Assembly (NCBI GenBank): GCA_017547165.1
Contig: JAFYQK010000001.1
Coordinates: 315,569 to 379,568, forward strand
DNA length: 64,000 nt
Reading direction: 5' to 3'
Origin: Bacteroidaceae bacterium
GTDB taxonomy: Bacteria; Bacteroidota; Bacteroidia; Bacteroidales; Bacteroidaceae
Part shown: piece by piece, positions 26,492 through 35,189 of the stretch
Layout of the letters: each line of letters opens with the position of its first letter
How positions within the stretch are numbered: the stretch's first letter is position 1
Translations under genes and position numbers: made by a program
Notes under the pieces: model-generated
The model's database searches: none
Seen by the model: only the letters and a program-made list of their open reading frames with translations
What the model was told of the DNA's origin: nothing

Positions 26492-26545
26492 AGTTTTCCG
26501 ATTTCCGTTTTCCGTTTTCAGTTTTCCGTTTTCCGTTTTCCGTTT
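26492..26545. repeat. TTTTCCG tract before the kinase gene
   Basis: Seven near-perfect TTTTCCG units, the reverse complement of the CGGAAAAC tract on the other side of the four-helix-bundle gene, so that gene is framed by inverted copies. Confidence 0.8.
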
Positions 26546-26552
26546 AATAAAT

Positions 26553-27758
26553 ATGAGTATCTGGCAGAATTTGTTTTACAATAAAAGCACACGGCGGCTT
26601 AGGCAGATGTTGGAGTCGGTGCGCATGAGGGATTTCAGCTTGCAATACTCTCTGGAGCATCTGCACGGCGAGGAACGACGTATGGCTGAGGAGATAAATG
26701 CCGTAATACGCGAGTTTCGTGAGTCGGAACACCAACGTGTGAGTGATTCGCATTTCTATGATGCCATGCTCTCCAAGGTGGATGCCATTCTAATTGCCAC
26801 GGACGAGAACGGACGTGTGCGATGGATGAACAAGGCTGCCATAGAGGGCTTGTGCGGTTTCCGATTCGACAACCTTGACCAGTTGGCTGTGCTTCATCAT
26901 ACATTGCCCCTGCAACTGAGAGGCCTGAAACGTGGAGCGTCGCAACTGGTATCGTATGTCAGTAAGGAGGGCGAGGAAAGGCAGTATGCCGCATCGCGCA
27001 CACAAGTGTTCGTAAGCGGTATACCTTATATATTATATAGCCTGCAGAGTGTGGCAAGTATTCTGGAGCAGGGGGAGATTGAGGTTCAGCAGAAACTTAT
27101 CCGTGTACTGACGCATGAGATAATGAACTCGCTGGCTCCAATAGTATCGCTCTCCAACACCTTGGCGGAGAATCTTACAAGCGAAGTGGCTGTAGAGAGA
27201 TACCGCGACGAGGAGGTGCAGATGGTATTGTCTACCATAAGCAGGCGTGCCAACGGATTGATGGATTTCGTGCAGAGGTATCGCATGGTATCGAATATTC
27301 CACACCCTGATTTAGAGAATGTTAGCATTGGGAAGTTGATGGAAGACTTTCAGTGTATGTGCGCCTCTGTTCTCAGGGAGGACTGCCATGTGGAGTATGA
27401 CGTGCAATGTGCCGAAACCTTTATGCGACTGGATTCTTCGCAGATAGAGCAGGTGCTGCTAAACCTGATGAAGAACGCTTTGGAAACAGAAGCGACAAGT
27501 GTAAGGGTGAAGGTGGCTCTGTCCGAAAACGGCAGACATGTGGTAATGTCCGTAGAGGACAACGGAGGCGGCATATCGCAGGAAGTGGTGGACAATATCT
27601 TCACACCATTCTTTACCACCAAGGAAGGCGGACAGGGCATTGGTCTGGCCGTATGCCGACAGATAGTGAGCAACCACGGTGGGTTGATAGGTGTGGAAAA
27701 CAAAAGCTATGCCGACGGAAGCAAAGGCACACGCTTCACCGTGCGTCTGCCGATGTGA
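26553..27758 (+). CDS. Soluble PAS-type sensor histidine kinase
   Basis: 401 residues without membrane segments, so it senses a cytoplasmic signal or acts through partners. Helical start (1-60), PAS-like domain about 68-170 (DAILIATDENGRVRWMNKAAIEGLCG), dimerisation/phosphoacceptor helix with H188 (RVLTHEIMNSLAPIVSLSN), then the HATPase domain with N-box LLNLMKNALE, G1 VEDNGGGI and G2 GGQGIGLAVCRQIV. The HEIMNSLAPI form of the H-box is typical of kinases paired with NtrC-type regulators in Bacteroidetes. Its regulator is the gene at 24507, from which it is separated by a four-helix-bundle gene and repeats. Confidence 0.94.
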   Translation: MSIWQNLFYNKSTRRLRQMLESVRMRDFSLQYSLEHLHGEERRMAEEINAVIREFRESEHQRVSDSHFYDAMLSKVDAILIATDENGRVRWMNKAAIEGLCGFRFDNLDQLAVLHHTLPLQLRGLKRGASQLVSYVSKEGEERQYAASRTQVFVSGIPYILYSLQSVASILEQGEIEVQQKLIRVLTHEIMNSLAPIVSLSNTLAENLTSEVAVERYRDEEVQMVLSTISRRANGLMDFVQRYRMVSNIPHPDLENVSIGKLMEDFQCMCASVLREDCHVEYDVQCAETFMRLDSSQIEQVLLNLMKNALETEATSVRVKVALSENGRHVVMSVEDNGGGISQEVVDNIFTPFFTTKEGGQGIGLAVCRQIVSNHGGLIGVENKSYADGSKGTRFTVRLPM

Positions 27759-28013
27759 GCAATTTGCCAGAGTAATTGTGCGGTTTTATGTAATTATCTG
27801 TGAGAATATTGTTGGTGTAAATATTTTTTACTTATATGTCCGCAGAATTTAATGAACCTTAAAAGGGAAAGTGCTTAAAGAAATAAACTTGAGTATAGCG
27901 AAACTATATTTAGCATTGGTTTAATTAGAAGTATTGTATATTGCTGCAAATCAATGAAATAATGTTAGATAGAACGGCAAGTTTAATTCTTGTTCAAGGT
28001 TTGCCATAATCAT

Positions 28014-28050
28014 AAAAAAGGGGCGTCCTAATCTTATTGATAGGACGCCC
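28014..28050 (-). terminator. Intrinsic terminator
   Basis: Perfect 10-bp G+C-rich stem (GGGCGTCCTA 28021-28030 with 28041-28050), 10-base loop, followed on the minus strand by CTTTTTTATG. It lies downstream of the gene ending at 28174. The rest of the 415-base gap 27759-28173 holds the palindromic array below and A+T-rich DNA with no gene. Confidence 0.85.
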
Positions 28051-28063
28051 TAATCTCAGGCTC

Positions 28064-28123
28064 GTAAGATTACAATCTTATGACCTTAAGATTATAATCT
28101 TCGGTTCATAAGATTATAATGTC
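28064..28123. repeat. Three tandem near-palindromes (AAGATTATAATCTT type)
   Basis: GTAAGATTACAATCTTATG (28064-28082), CTTAAGATTATAATCTTCG (28085-28103) and CATAAGATTATAATGTC (28107-28123), spaced about 21-22 bases, two helical turns. Such spacing fits binding sites for a dimeric DNA-binding protein on one face of the helix, but no regulator gene is next to it. It lies between the convergent kinase and DUF4251 genes. Confidence 0.7.
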
Positions 28124-28173
28124 TTTTTGCATATAAAGTGAAGTGTTGTTGATGTAAATATTTTTGTATGCTT

Positions 28174-28623
28174 TTATTCTGCAGGGGTGTTCCATTCACC
28201 CTTGTAGCTGATGCTTTCAGCATGGGAGGGGGTAAGGTTTATGTATGCTGCTCTGTCGGGATAGATTTCAATCTTGAAATCGTATGTAGCAGTGGAGTTG
28301 TTGCATGTGAACTGGATTATCGTTCTGCCCTTTTTACCTGGTTTGACTTCCTTTTTGGTAATAGGAAGCTTGAAGTTGAGACCGTCGGTGTTGCCATATG
28401 TGGCATGGTAAGCCTGTCCCATATATGGAAGCTGGGATATTACGGTGTCACCCTTGAGGCAAAGTAAATAATCATTTACGGCACGGGTAGGGTAGCGCTG
28501 AGGCATCATGTAGTTTACATCTATGCAGATGTTTTCCGGGTCAACCTTAGGTGTATCCTGTTGGGCTGTTGCTGCTAATGGTGTGCATAGAAAAAGAAGT
28601 AGTGCTGATATTATATTTTTCAT
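28174..28623 (-). CDS. Secreted DUF4251-like protein
   Basis: 149 residues with a signal peptide (MKNIISALLLFLCTPLAATA, cleavage before QQD). The body is beta-rich and fits the pattern of DUF4251, a Bacteroidetes family of small secreted proteins: DVNYMMPQRYPTRAVNDYLLCLKGDTVISQLPYMG, a glycine turn, then IIQFTC and YDFKIEIYPD strands. Function unknown. Monocistronic or second after the SH3 membrane protein gene (29-base gap, same strand); ends at a strong terminator. Confidence 0.7.
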   Translation of the reverse strand: MKNIISALLLFLCTPLAATAQQDTPKVDPENICIDVNYMMPQRYPTRAVNDYLLCLKGDTVISQLPYMGQAYHATYGNTDGLNFKLPITKKEVKPGKKGRTIIQFTCNNSTATYDFKIEIYPDRAAYINLTPSHAESISYKGEWNTPAE

Positions 28624-28652
28624 GTTATGTGTTCTTTTGTGTGTAGTAATTA

Positions 28653-29816
28653 TTAGTATTCGCGTTCTCCGTTACTCATGTTGTATTTTCGTCCTCCGTA
28701 TTCTGAGTATCCGTCTTCGTCCACTCTGTCTATTTCTCGTCCGTAACTGTCTCTTACGCTATAGTTGTACTGATTTTTGGATTTGCTGCTTCCTCCACCG
28801 CCAGATGCCAATGCTCCCAAGCATAGCATAGCACATGCCAGAATGAATACTATCTGTAGTGCCATGGTGGTAAATACTATTGTGGGTAGCAGGCATACAG
28901 CCCATAGTGGTATGATGGCAAGGAAGTTGAGGATGCAATCGTTTTTGATAGCATCTACCAAGTACAGGATAAAGAAGATTATGTTTCCGATGATGAGAAT
29001 CAGTATAACAATGTCTGTCCATGACTCAATCCAGAATCCGCATAGCATAGCAGCAGAAATACCAAAGCAAAGGAACTTTGCATGAATCCCGGCAAAGGAA
29101 CTGCCATGTAACATGCCAGAGGTTGTTCCCATCAGGGCTGCCCATAGCATGAATACAAGAATCAAGAAACCTATAACCAGCAATATGCTTACGAACCAGT
29201 TGGGATCCCATGAGTCAAGATTGCCTTCCGTGAAAAACGCTATGTAGGAAAGCACGGCACCATTTATAAATGTTACAGTGTAGGTAAGCCATAGGGGAAT
29301 GGTGTCGTCATCATCCGAATCAATATATGATATTCCCATTCCTCCAGCAATCAGTGTGAGTATACATCCTACCACAATAAGCCATATGGGGCACTCGGTA
29401 CGTTGCTGGCTATTGTATAAGTTGATAATGGAAACAGTGAGATCTTGCTTTTCTACTATAAGGTCATCAATGTCAGTCTTTTTTCTGACCTTATATCTGT
29501 TTGTCTCAGATTCGATGTATTTGCTTCGTACGAAACCTGTGTCTCCTTGCATGGATACAACCTTGCTCCATTCGTCATTGTAATACTCTACATTAGCAAG
29601 TTTGGTCGCTTTCTTGAGTTTGGTAATAGTCTTCGCCTTTTGCTTTGGTTCCTTTCTCATGTTTACAGCAACCCTGCAATTGTCTATGTGGTATGTTGTA
29701 GAGGTGTCCCAAATCCACTCGTCGCTATCGTCGCAGGAGGTAAGGAGGCCAGACAAAAGAACTGACATTGTGATAAGCAATGCCTTTGGGAATGATAAGA
29801 TGTTTCTGGAAAACAT
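28653..29816 (-). CDS. Lipoprotein-like SH3b domain fused to a seven-segment membrane domain
   Basis: 387 residues. A lipobox-like signal (VLLSGLLTSC, Cys27) leads into a bacterial SH3 domain (about 45-105; VAVNMRKEPKQKAKTITKLKK, EWSKVVSMQGDTGFVRSKYIE). After a linker come about seven membrane segments between 144 and 345, then a Gly/Ser-rich stretch and a polar tail (YSVRDSYGREIDRVDEDGYSEYGG). SH3b domains often bind peptidoglycan peptides. A lipoprotein signal followed by a polytopic domain is unusual, and the Cys may simply sit at the end of the first segment. No named family recognised. Confidence 0.7.
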   Translation of the reverse strand: MFSRNILSFPKALLITMSVLLSGLLTSCDDSDEWIWDTSTTYHIDNCRVAVNMRKEPKQKAKTITKLKKATKLANVEYYNDEWSKVVSMQGDTGFVRSKYIESETNRYKVRKKTDIDDLIVEKQDLTVSIINLYNSQQRTECPIWLIVVGCILTLIAGGMGISYIDSDDDDTIPLWLTYTVTFINGAVLSYIAFFTEGNLDSWDPNWFVSILLVIGFLILVFMLWAALMGTTSGMLHGSSFAGIHAKFLCFGISAAMLCGFWIESWTDIVILILIIGNIIFFILYLVDAIKNDCILNFLAIIPLWAVCLLPTIVFTTMALQIVFILACAMLCLGALASGGGGSSKSKNQYNYSVRDSYGREIDRVDEDGYSEYGGRKYNMSNGEREY

Positions 29817-29903
29817 AGATCGTTAATGTGAAGTTGAACAAATTGTTTGTTTTGTCGGATTTTGGGTTGATAAATTATTCTTATCTTGAATTTCGGCCAA
29901 TTT

Positions 29904-30614
29904 TTAGGTCAAGCTTAAGTCTATTGTATCCGATTGAATGATACGGAATATACGAAACATATTTGAGTATTTTATGCTCACAACATCGCCTGTTCTTACT
30001 TGAAAAGAATATACCTTGCTATCTTTGTTAAAAGTATGCTCGTTGCCATTTATGAATACTCTTAAATACCGTGGATAGAAGAATGCAGGTTTGTGCAGAT
30101 TTAGAGTGATGTTTTCATGAACTGGAGTTAGGCTCGGATTACATTCAAGCATCTGCGCTGTAAGTGTCTTTAGCATAGATGTCTTCGCAAATGAACTTAC
30201 ATTTAAAAATATACTTGAATCGGCCGTTTTAATGCAAAGCAACTCTATTGGAATATTGCGAATAATCTCTTCTGTTATAGTACTTATACTATGTATTTCA
30301 CTTAAGGGAATTTCTGCATATATCTTTTTGGGAAACCAGCCTTTGTCATATCCGCGGTAGTAAATGTTACCATTAGAAACAGACATTTCGCCATAGATAA
30401 GCATTGTATAACCTTGGTATGCATAATATAATAAGACGGGGACAAATCCCAATACTATTAATGGAGCATAAGAGTTGATTTCTTCCACTAAACTTAAGCA
30501 ATATGGTACTGAGCATACACCTATAAGCAAAAGTATTGCAATAAGAAAGTAAAATAAGTATATGGTTCGTGTTTTCTTAAAAGATTTGTCGTCTATATGT
30601 TTGGTATAACTCAT
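29904..30614 (-). CDS. Two-segment membrane protein, unknown function
   Basis: 236 residues. Two membrane segments close to the N-terminus (about 18-38 and 48-68), then a soluble domain with many beta strands (GEMSVSNGNIYYRGYDKGWF, IYAEIPLSEIHSISTI), which recalls PH-like domains of bacterial membrane proteins, and a C-terminal beta domain (LRVFINGNEHTFNKDSKVYSFQVRTGDVVSIKYS). The PH-like idea is a guess from the strand pattern. No partner is evident; the gene stands alone between unrelated minus-strand genes and is A+T-rich. Confidence 0.65.
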   Translation of the reverse strand: MSYTKHIDDKSFKKTRTIYLFYFLIAILLLIGVCSVPYCLSLVEEINSYAPLIVLGFVPVLLYYAYQGYTMLIYGEMSVSNGNIYYRGYDKGWFPKKIYAEIPLSEIHSISTITEEIIRNIPIELLCIKTADSSIFLNVSSFAKTSMLKTLTAQMLECNPSLTPVHENITLNLHKPAFFYPRYLRVFINGNEHTFNKDSKVYSFQVRTGDVVSIKYSNMFRIFRIIQSDTIDLSLT

Positions 30615-30664
30615 AATCTAATGCTATAAATGAGATGGTCTAATTGATTATTCTTCACTATGTT

Positions 30665-31153
30665 TTACTTTATAGCTTCTGGAGTCCAGTTCTTGAGGAA
30701 GCGGAGAACCTTGGCCTTGTCATACGAGTTGCCAGACTCCAGGAAACTGCTGTCCTGTATGTGCATGACCTTGCCCGAGGGACTGAGCACCACCAGCACT
30801 GGATAACCGAAACGGCCGGCATTGTTAAGGCGCTTCTGCAATGGTGCGGCAGCATCGTACTGAGGAGTGCCACGGCGGGGGATGTTCACGTGGATGTACT
30901 CATAGTTAGTGTCGATGATAGACTTGATTTCAGTATCCTTGGTGATGAAGTCGGCAAACCTCAGGCACCATATGCACCAATTGCCTCCTAATTGCACAAT
31001 GATGTTCTTCTTGTTCTTGGAAGCCCTGCTCACGGTCTGTTCTATCTGTTTGAGAGGGTCAATGCTCTCGTCGTAAACCTTGGGGAGTGGCGTTTGTGCG
31101 TTCATCCCAAGGCATGCAAGGGCGAGAACGAGGGTAAAGAGTACTTTCTTCAT
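30665..31153 (-). CDS. Secreted thioredoxin-like protein
   Basis: 162 residues from the ATG that overlaps the upstream stop codon (ATGA). It has a signal peptide (MKKVLFTLVLALACLGMNAQ) and a thioredoxin fold with active site WCIWC (59-63, Cys60 and Cys63), preceded by IIVQLGGN and followed by a cis-Pro region RFGYPVLVVLSPSGK. It likely acts as a periplasmic disulfide reductase or isomerase. A longer reading frame upstream lies inside the dihydrouridine synthase gene and lacks a signal, so the internal start is preferred. Translationally coupled to the tRNA-modifying gene, though no functional link is known. Confidence 0.9.
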   Translation of the reverse strand: MKKVLFTLVLALACLGMNAQTPLPKVYDESIDPLKQIEQTVSRASKNKKNIIVQLGGNWCIWCLRFADFITKDTEIKSIIDTNYEYIHVNIPRRGTPQYDAAAPLQKRLNNAGRFGYPVLVVLSPSGKVMHIQDSSFLESGNSYDKAKVLRFLKNWTPEAIK

Positions 31154-32067
31154 AGTTTTCGTATTGCTTCTAAATAGTTTTTCATGTTGCCAGCCTTCAT
31201 AATGCGTTTCCATGTCTTGCGCTCCAATTGGCTTTCCTGGTACTCCCAGAAGGCATGTATGTGCATGAGTATCTGCGAATCCACCTTGTACTTGCGTGTG
31301 CAATAGTCAAGCATGTCCTGGTGCATCTGCATCAGAACGTTCATGCGTTCACCAGTGGGCATCTCCATACCCTGTAGGCATTCACGTGCCAGGGTGGGAC
31401 GTGCCAGCAGACCTCTGCCCATCATTATGCCATGGAGCTTGGGGAATCTTTCAGTCAAGGAGGCAAACTGTTCCATGCTGGTGACATCTCCATTATATAT
31501 AATAGGTATGGTTATGGAATCATATATATCGTGGAAGGTGTCCATGTCCACCTCGCCCTTGTACATCTGCTTGCCTATGCGTGGATGTATGGTAAGGTGC
31601 TGGAGGCTGGAGGAATTGAGCATGTCGGTCAGTTCCCTCCATTCTTCCCTGTCTTCAAGGCCAAGACGCATCTTTGCAGAGAAGCGAACCTCTGGTCGTC
31701 GTTCCATCTCCCTGAGCAGAGCCTGTACGAGCATGGGGTGGGGAAGTATGCCACTCCCACGCATCAGTTTTGTCTGCATCGGAGCAGGACAACCCATGTT
31801 AAGGTCAATCTCTCCATAGCCATACTCTTGAACTACGTCGCACAGACGATTAAACTCGTCGGTGTTTCCGCAAATTATTTGAGGAATGAGGTGGAGTCCC
31901 TCGTTGTTTTCCGGTAAGATATCTCGGATGTCCTTATCTCTCACCCCTCCCTTTTCCCATCGGATAAAAGGAGAGTAATAGGTATCAATGCCTCCACACA
32001 AATGTGCATGTGTGTTACGGTATTCAAAGTCGGTATATCCCTGTAGTGGGGCAAAGTGTATCTGCAT
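31150..32067 (-). CDS. dus: tRNA-dihydrouridine synthase
   Basis: 305 residues from the chosen ATG. FMN-dependent reductase that converts uridine to dihydrouridine in the D-loop of tRNA using NADPH. The TIM barrel is evident: start MQIHFAPLQGYTD, FMN strands IPQIICGN, the catalytic Cys93 in DLNMGCPAPMQTKLMRGSG, KMRLGLED, HPR, IIYNGDV and GIMMGRGLLARPTL, then the C-terminal helical domain. The 16 residues before this Met in the longer frame (MISFCFIRIFAHIIYN) overlap the promoter and are not family-like. Bacteroidetes often have two or three Dus proteins; which subfamily this is cannot be told here. Confidence 0.93.
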   Translation of the reverse strand: MQIHFAPLQGYTDFEYRNTHAHLCGGIDTYYSPFIRWEKGGVRDKDIRDILPENNEGLHLIPQIICGNTDEFNRLCDVVQEYGYGEIDLNMGCPAPMQTKLMRGSGILPHPMLVQALLREMERRPEVRFSAKMRLGLEDREEWRELTDMLNSSSLQHLTIHPRIGKQMYKGEVDMDTFHDIYDSITIPIIYNGDVTSMEQFASLTERFPKLHGIMMGRGLLARPTLARECLQGMEMPTGERMNVLMQMHQDMLDYCTRKYKVDSQILMHIHAFWEYQESQLERKTWKRIMKAGNMKNYLEAIRKL

Positions 32068-32084
32068 ATTATATATTATGTGTG

Positions 32085-32116
32085 CGAAGATACGAATAAA
32101 GCAGAACGAAATCAAA
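32085..32116 (-). promoter_or_regulatory. Bacteroidetes-type promoter for dus and thioredoxin genes
   Basis: On the minus strand TTTTG, 20 bases, TATCTTCG: one mismatch to TAnnTTTG. It lies just upstream of the dus ATG at 32067 and excludes the longer start. Confidence 0.6.
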
Positions 32117-32178
32117 ACAAAAGTATCATTTTTTTTGCTTTAATGAGGCTTTATTTGTAACTTAGCGGTGCAAGAACG

Positions 32179-33471
32179 ATGAATGACACTTTTATGAGGA
32201 GCTTTTTATTGTATCTTCTCTCTCTGTTTGCCATAATTCCAATTGTAGCGAACACTCGTGATGATGCCAGTTTGTCTCGCCGTTTGGGACAGGAAAACTA
32301 TCGTCCTGATACCACACAGATAAATACACTTGGTCTTGATGTCGAGGCTCTGGCCTTCTTTAAGGATAATGAGTTTGATGGTAATGTGGTGAAGGGGTAC
32401 TCTTTGCCTGGAGTCAGGATTCAACCACACCTGACTTATACACCAATTAAAGAGATTAAACTCGAGCTTGGACTTCATGCTACCATTTATGCCGGCGCCA
32501 ACAAGTATCCTTGTTATGTATTTCACGACATAGCTACCTGGAAGGGCGACCAGTATCAATCGGGGGCTCATCTTTTGCCTTTCTTTCGTGCCTCGGCAAG
32601 GTTCAAGAATATAACTCTCGTTGTAGGTAATATCTATGGAGGAGCTACCCACAACATAATCGAACCACTCTACAATCCAGAACTTATCCTTACCGACGAC
32701 CCGGAAATGGGATTTCAGTTCATCGTTGACACTCGCCGTTGGCATTCGGATTTGTGGATGAATTGGCAGAGCTATATTTTTAAGGAGTCTACGCATCAGG
32801 AGGCATTTACCGTAGGCTGGACACAAAGCATCAATATATGGAAGAGACATAATCAGCAGAATGGTATCCAGCACTCAATCTCTATCCCCATCCAATTGAT
32901 GCTTCAGCATAGGGGAGGGGAGCAGGATGTTACTCACATGGGAGTGCAGACAATAGCCAATGCCACTCTCGGACTCCAATATAACTACTCAGCCCCCAAA
33001 AATAGAGTAGTAACAGGAGTTCATGCCGAGGTTATGGGTCTGTATTGCTTGCAACAAAGCGGAAGGCTCTGGCCCTTTAAGAATGGACCTGCTATGTGGA
33101 TTGGGGCAAATATTGATTTCATTCGTGACCTTCGTCTTTCGCTTGGCTTTTTTACCGCCAGGGATTTCTGTTCGCTATACGGAAACCAGTATTTCGGTAC
33201 ACTCAGTACAAAGCATGAGGGTGCAAGATTTTTAAGTATGACAACAGGTGTGATTGGTGTAGAATATTCGCGCACCTTTGCCAAGGCCTATACTGTAGGT
33301 GCCAACATCAAGGCATATCTTAACAGTACAGGTACATTGACACACCCTGCTGACGATACTCATCCCGAGCCATATACCACACCATCAGAGTTTCGTACAC
33401 CATTTAGTTTTGGCGTGTATTTCAGGTGCTCGCCATCGTTTGTTCTGAAGCGATTCAATAAAAAAAAGTAA
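32179..33471 (+). CDS. Probable outer-membrane beta-barrel protein, unknown function
   Basis: 430 residues with a signal peptide (about 7-24). The body shows alternating hydrophobic/polar strands rich in aromatic residues and Gly (VRIQPHLTYTPIKEIKLELGLHA, ATLGLQYNYSA, LSLGFFTARDFCS, GVIGVEYSRTF, FSFGVYFRCSPSFVLKRF), as in outer-membrane barrels of 14-18 strands. The sequence ends a few basic residues after an aromatic strand. No domain family recognised; no neighbouring gene on the same operon except gdhA 44 bases downstream, which is likely independent. Confidence 0.7.
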   Translation: MNDTFMRSFLLYLLSLFAIIPIVANTRDDASLSRRLGQENYRPDTTQINTLGLDVEALAFFKDNEFDGNVVKGYSLPGVRIQPHLTYTPIKEIKLELGLHATIYAGANKYPCYVFHDIATWKGDQYQSGAHLLPFFRASARFKNITLVVGNIYGGATHNIIEPLYNPELILTDDPEMGFQFIVDTRRWHSDLWMNWQSYIFKESTHQEAFTVGWTQSINIWKRHNQQNGIQHSISIPIQLMLQHRGGEQDVTHMGVQTIANATLGLQYNYSAPKNRVVTGVHAEVMGLYCLQQSGRLWPFKNGPAMWIGANIDFIRDLRLSLGFFTARDFCSLYGNQYFGTLSTKHEGARFLSMTTGVIGVEYSRTFAKAYTVGANIKAYLNSTGTLTHPADDTHPEPYTTPSEFRTPFSFGVYFRCSPSFVLKRFNKKK

Positions 33472-33515
33472 CAGAGATATAATTAAATCAATAACCATTT
33501 AAAACAACATTTACC

Positions 33516-34856
33516 ATGCTAAACATTGAAAAATTCATGACCTCTTTAGAGGCCAAGCATCCTGGAGAAAGAGAATATCTGCAGGCCGTTCGTGAAGTGC
33601 TTGTTAGCATTGAAGATGTGTATAACCAACATCCTGAATGGGAACGTACCTCATTGCTGGAACGATTGGTAGAACCAGAGCGTATCATTACCTTCCGTGT
33701 ACCATGGGTAGATGACAATGGAAAGGTTCAGGTTAATCTCGGATACCGAGTGCAATACAATAGTGCCATTGGTCCCTACAAGGGAGGATTACGTTTTCAT
33801 GCCAGTGTAAACCTCAGTATCCTCAAGTTCTTAGGTTTCGAGCAAACTTTCAAGAACGCTCTCACCACCTTGCCAATGGGTGGAGGCAAGGGAGGTAGCG
33901 ATTTCTCTCCCCGAGGTAAAAGTGATGCCGAGATAATGCGTTTCTGCCAATCCTTCATGAGTGAATTGTTCCGACACATAGGTCCAGAAGTGGACATCCC
34001 TGCAGGAGACATTGGTGTTGGTGCCAGAGAGATTGGTTATCTGTTCGGTCAATATAAGCGCCTGACACGCGATTTTAGTGGAGTGCTAACAGGTAAAGGA
34101 TTGGACTATGGAGGTTCGTTGATACGCCCCGAAGCAACAGGTTTCGGAGGATTGTACTTCGTAAACGAAATGCTTCAGCGTGCAGGTCATAGCATTGAGG
34201 GCAAGACTGTAGCAATCAGTGGATTCGGCAACGTGGCTTGGGGTGCTGCTACTAAGGCTACACAGATGGGTGCCAAGGTGGTTACAATCAGTGGTCCTGA
34301 TGGATATGTATATGACCCCGAGGGAATCAGTGGCGAAAAGATTGATTACATGCTCGAACTCCGTGCCAGTGGCAATGACATCGTTCAACCCTATGCCGAG
34401 CAGTTCCCCTCTGCAACATTCTTCCCTGGCAAACGTCCATGGGAGCAGAAAGTTGATATAGCTTTGCCTTGCGCAACACAGAACGAGTTGAATGGCGAGG
34501 ATGCCAAGCTTTTGACTGATAATGGTGTTTTGTGTGTTGGTGAGATATCTAATATGGGATGTACCCCCGAGGCTATCGATCACTTCCTAGAACTTAAGAC
34601 TCTCTATGCGCCAGGTAAGGCAGTAAATGCAGGTGGCGTAGCAACAAGTTGTCTGGAGATGAGCCAGAATGCCGGTCACATTGTATGGAGTGCTGAAGAT
34701 GTGGACAAGCGTCTGCACGAGATCATGCACAGCATACATACCCAGTGTGTCAAGTATGGCGAACGAGAGGATGGCACTATAAATTATGTTCGCGGTGCCA
34801 ATGTGGCAGGATTTATGAAGGTTGCTCGAGCCATGATGGCTCAGGGAGTTGTCTGA
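33516..34856 (+). CDS. gdhA: NADP-specific glutamate dehydrogenase
   Basis: 446 residues, normal for the hexameric bacterial enzyme that makes glutamate from 2-oxoglutarate and ammonia with NADPH in the cytoplasm. Family motifs: VPWVDDNGKVQVNLGYRVQYN, the substrate loop GPYKGGLRFH, the catalytic region LTTLPMGGGKGGSDFSPRGKS, DIPAGDIGVGAREIGY, and the nucleotide-binding ISGFGNVAWGAATKA. The NVAWGA form and overall pattern are those of GdhA of Enterobacteria and Bacteroidales. Its own terminator follows. Central to ammonia assimilation in this order. Confidence 0.98.
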   Translation: MLNIEKFMTSLEAKHPGEREYLQAVREVLVSIEDVYNQHPEWERTSLLERLVEPERIITFRVPWVDDNGKVQVNLGYRVQYNSAIGPYKGGLRFHASVNLSILKFLGFEQTFKNALTTLPMGGGKGGSDFSPRGKSDAEIMRFCQSFMSELFRHIGPEVDIPAGDIGVGAREIGYLFGQYKRLTRDFSGVLTGKGLDYGGSLIRPEATGFGGLYFVNEMLQRAGHSIEGKTVAISGFGNVAWGAATKATQMGAKVVTISGPDGYVYDPEGISGEKIDYMLELRASGNDIVQPYAEQFPSATFFPGKRPWEQKVDIALPCATQNELNGEDAKLLTDNGVLCVGEISNMGCTPEAIDHFLELKTLYAPGKAVNAGGVATSCLEMSQNAGHIVWSAEDVDKRLHEIMHSIHTQCVKYGEREDGTINYVRGANVAGFMKVARAMMAQGVV

Positions 34857-34863
34857 TAAGTAA

Positions 34864-34901
34864 TGGCGCCTCGCAGCAGTTTCGTACCTGACGAGGCGCC
34901 A
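34864..34901 (+). terminator. Hairpin after gdhA
   Basis: Perfect 10-bp stem TGGCGCCTCG / CGAGGCGCCA with an 18-base loop, 7 bases after the stop. There is only a weak T-run after it, so termination may be partial. Confidence 0.7.
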
Positions 34902-34960
34902 CTGCTATCCAGTGTTTTGCATAAAAGAAATGCACGAGATATAAAAAAATGCCAGAAATG

Positions 34961-34992
34961 CTTGTAGGTTTGTATTAAATATTATACCTTTG
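34961..34992 (+). promoter_or_regulatory. Promoter of tRNA-Glu
   Basis: CTTG, 20 bases, TACCTTTG (34985-34992), matching the Bacteroidetes consensus, 18 bases before the mature tRNA 5' end. Confidence 0.75.
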
Positions 34993-35010
34993 CACTCGCA
35001 AAGAAAAAAT

Positions 35011-35082
35011 GGCGATTTCGTCTAGGGGTTAGGACACATGCCTCTCACGCATGGAACACGGGTTCGATTCCCGTAGTCGCTA
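35011..35082 (+). tRNA. tRNA-Glu (anticodon CTC)
   Basis: Cloverleaf of 72 bases: acceptor GGCGATT with AGTCGCT plus discriminator A, D arm GTCTAGGGGTTAGGAC, anticodon stem CATGC/GCATG with loop CTCTCAC, and T arm CGGGTTCGATTCCCG. The loop gives CTC at positions 34-36, reading GAG (Glu). CCA is not encoded. The overall layout follows bacterial tRNA-Glu. Confidence 0.95.
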
Positions 35083-35090
35083 CAAAACAC

Positions 35091-35126
35091 AAAGAACTCT
35101 TTCCAACCGGAAGGGGTTCTTTTTTA
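35091..35126 (+). terminator. Terminator of tRNA-Glu
   Basis: Stem AAGAACTCTTTCC / GGAAGGGGTTCTT (with G-T pairs), loop AACC, then a run of T. Confidence 0.88.
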
Positions 35127-35189
35127 TATCTCTCCGCTAATCACTGAATCTTGATGCATTTCATCGGTTTTGGCATGTTTTCATCTTTT

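Noticed and set aside
31154-31303. Upstream extension of the thioredoxin-like gene
   Set aside because: Fifty codons inside the dus gene without signal; the start at 31153 has both a signal peptide and stop-start overlap.
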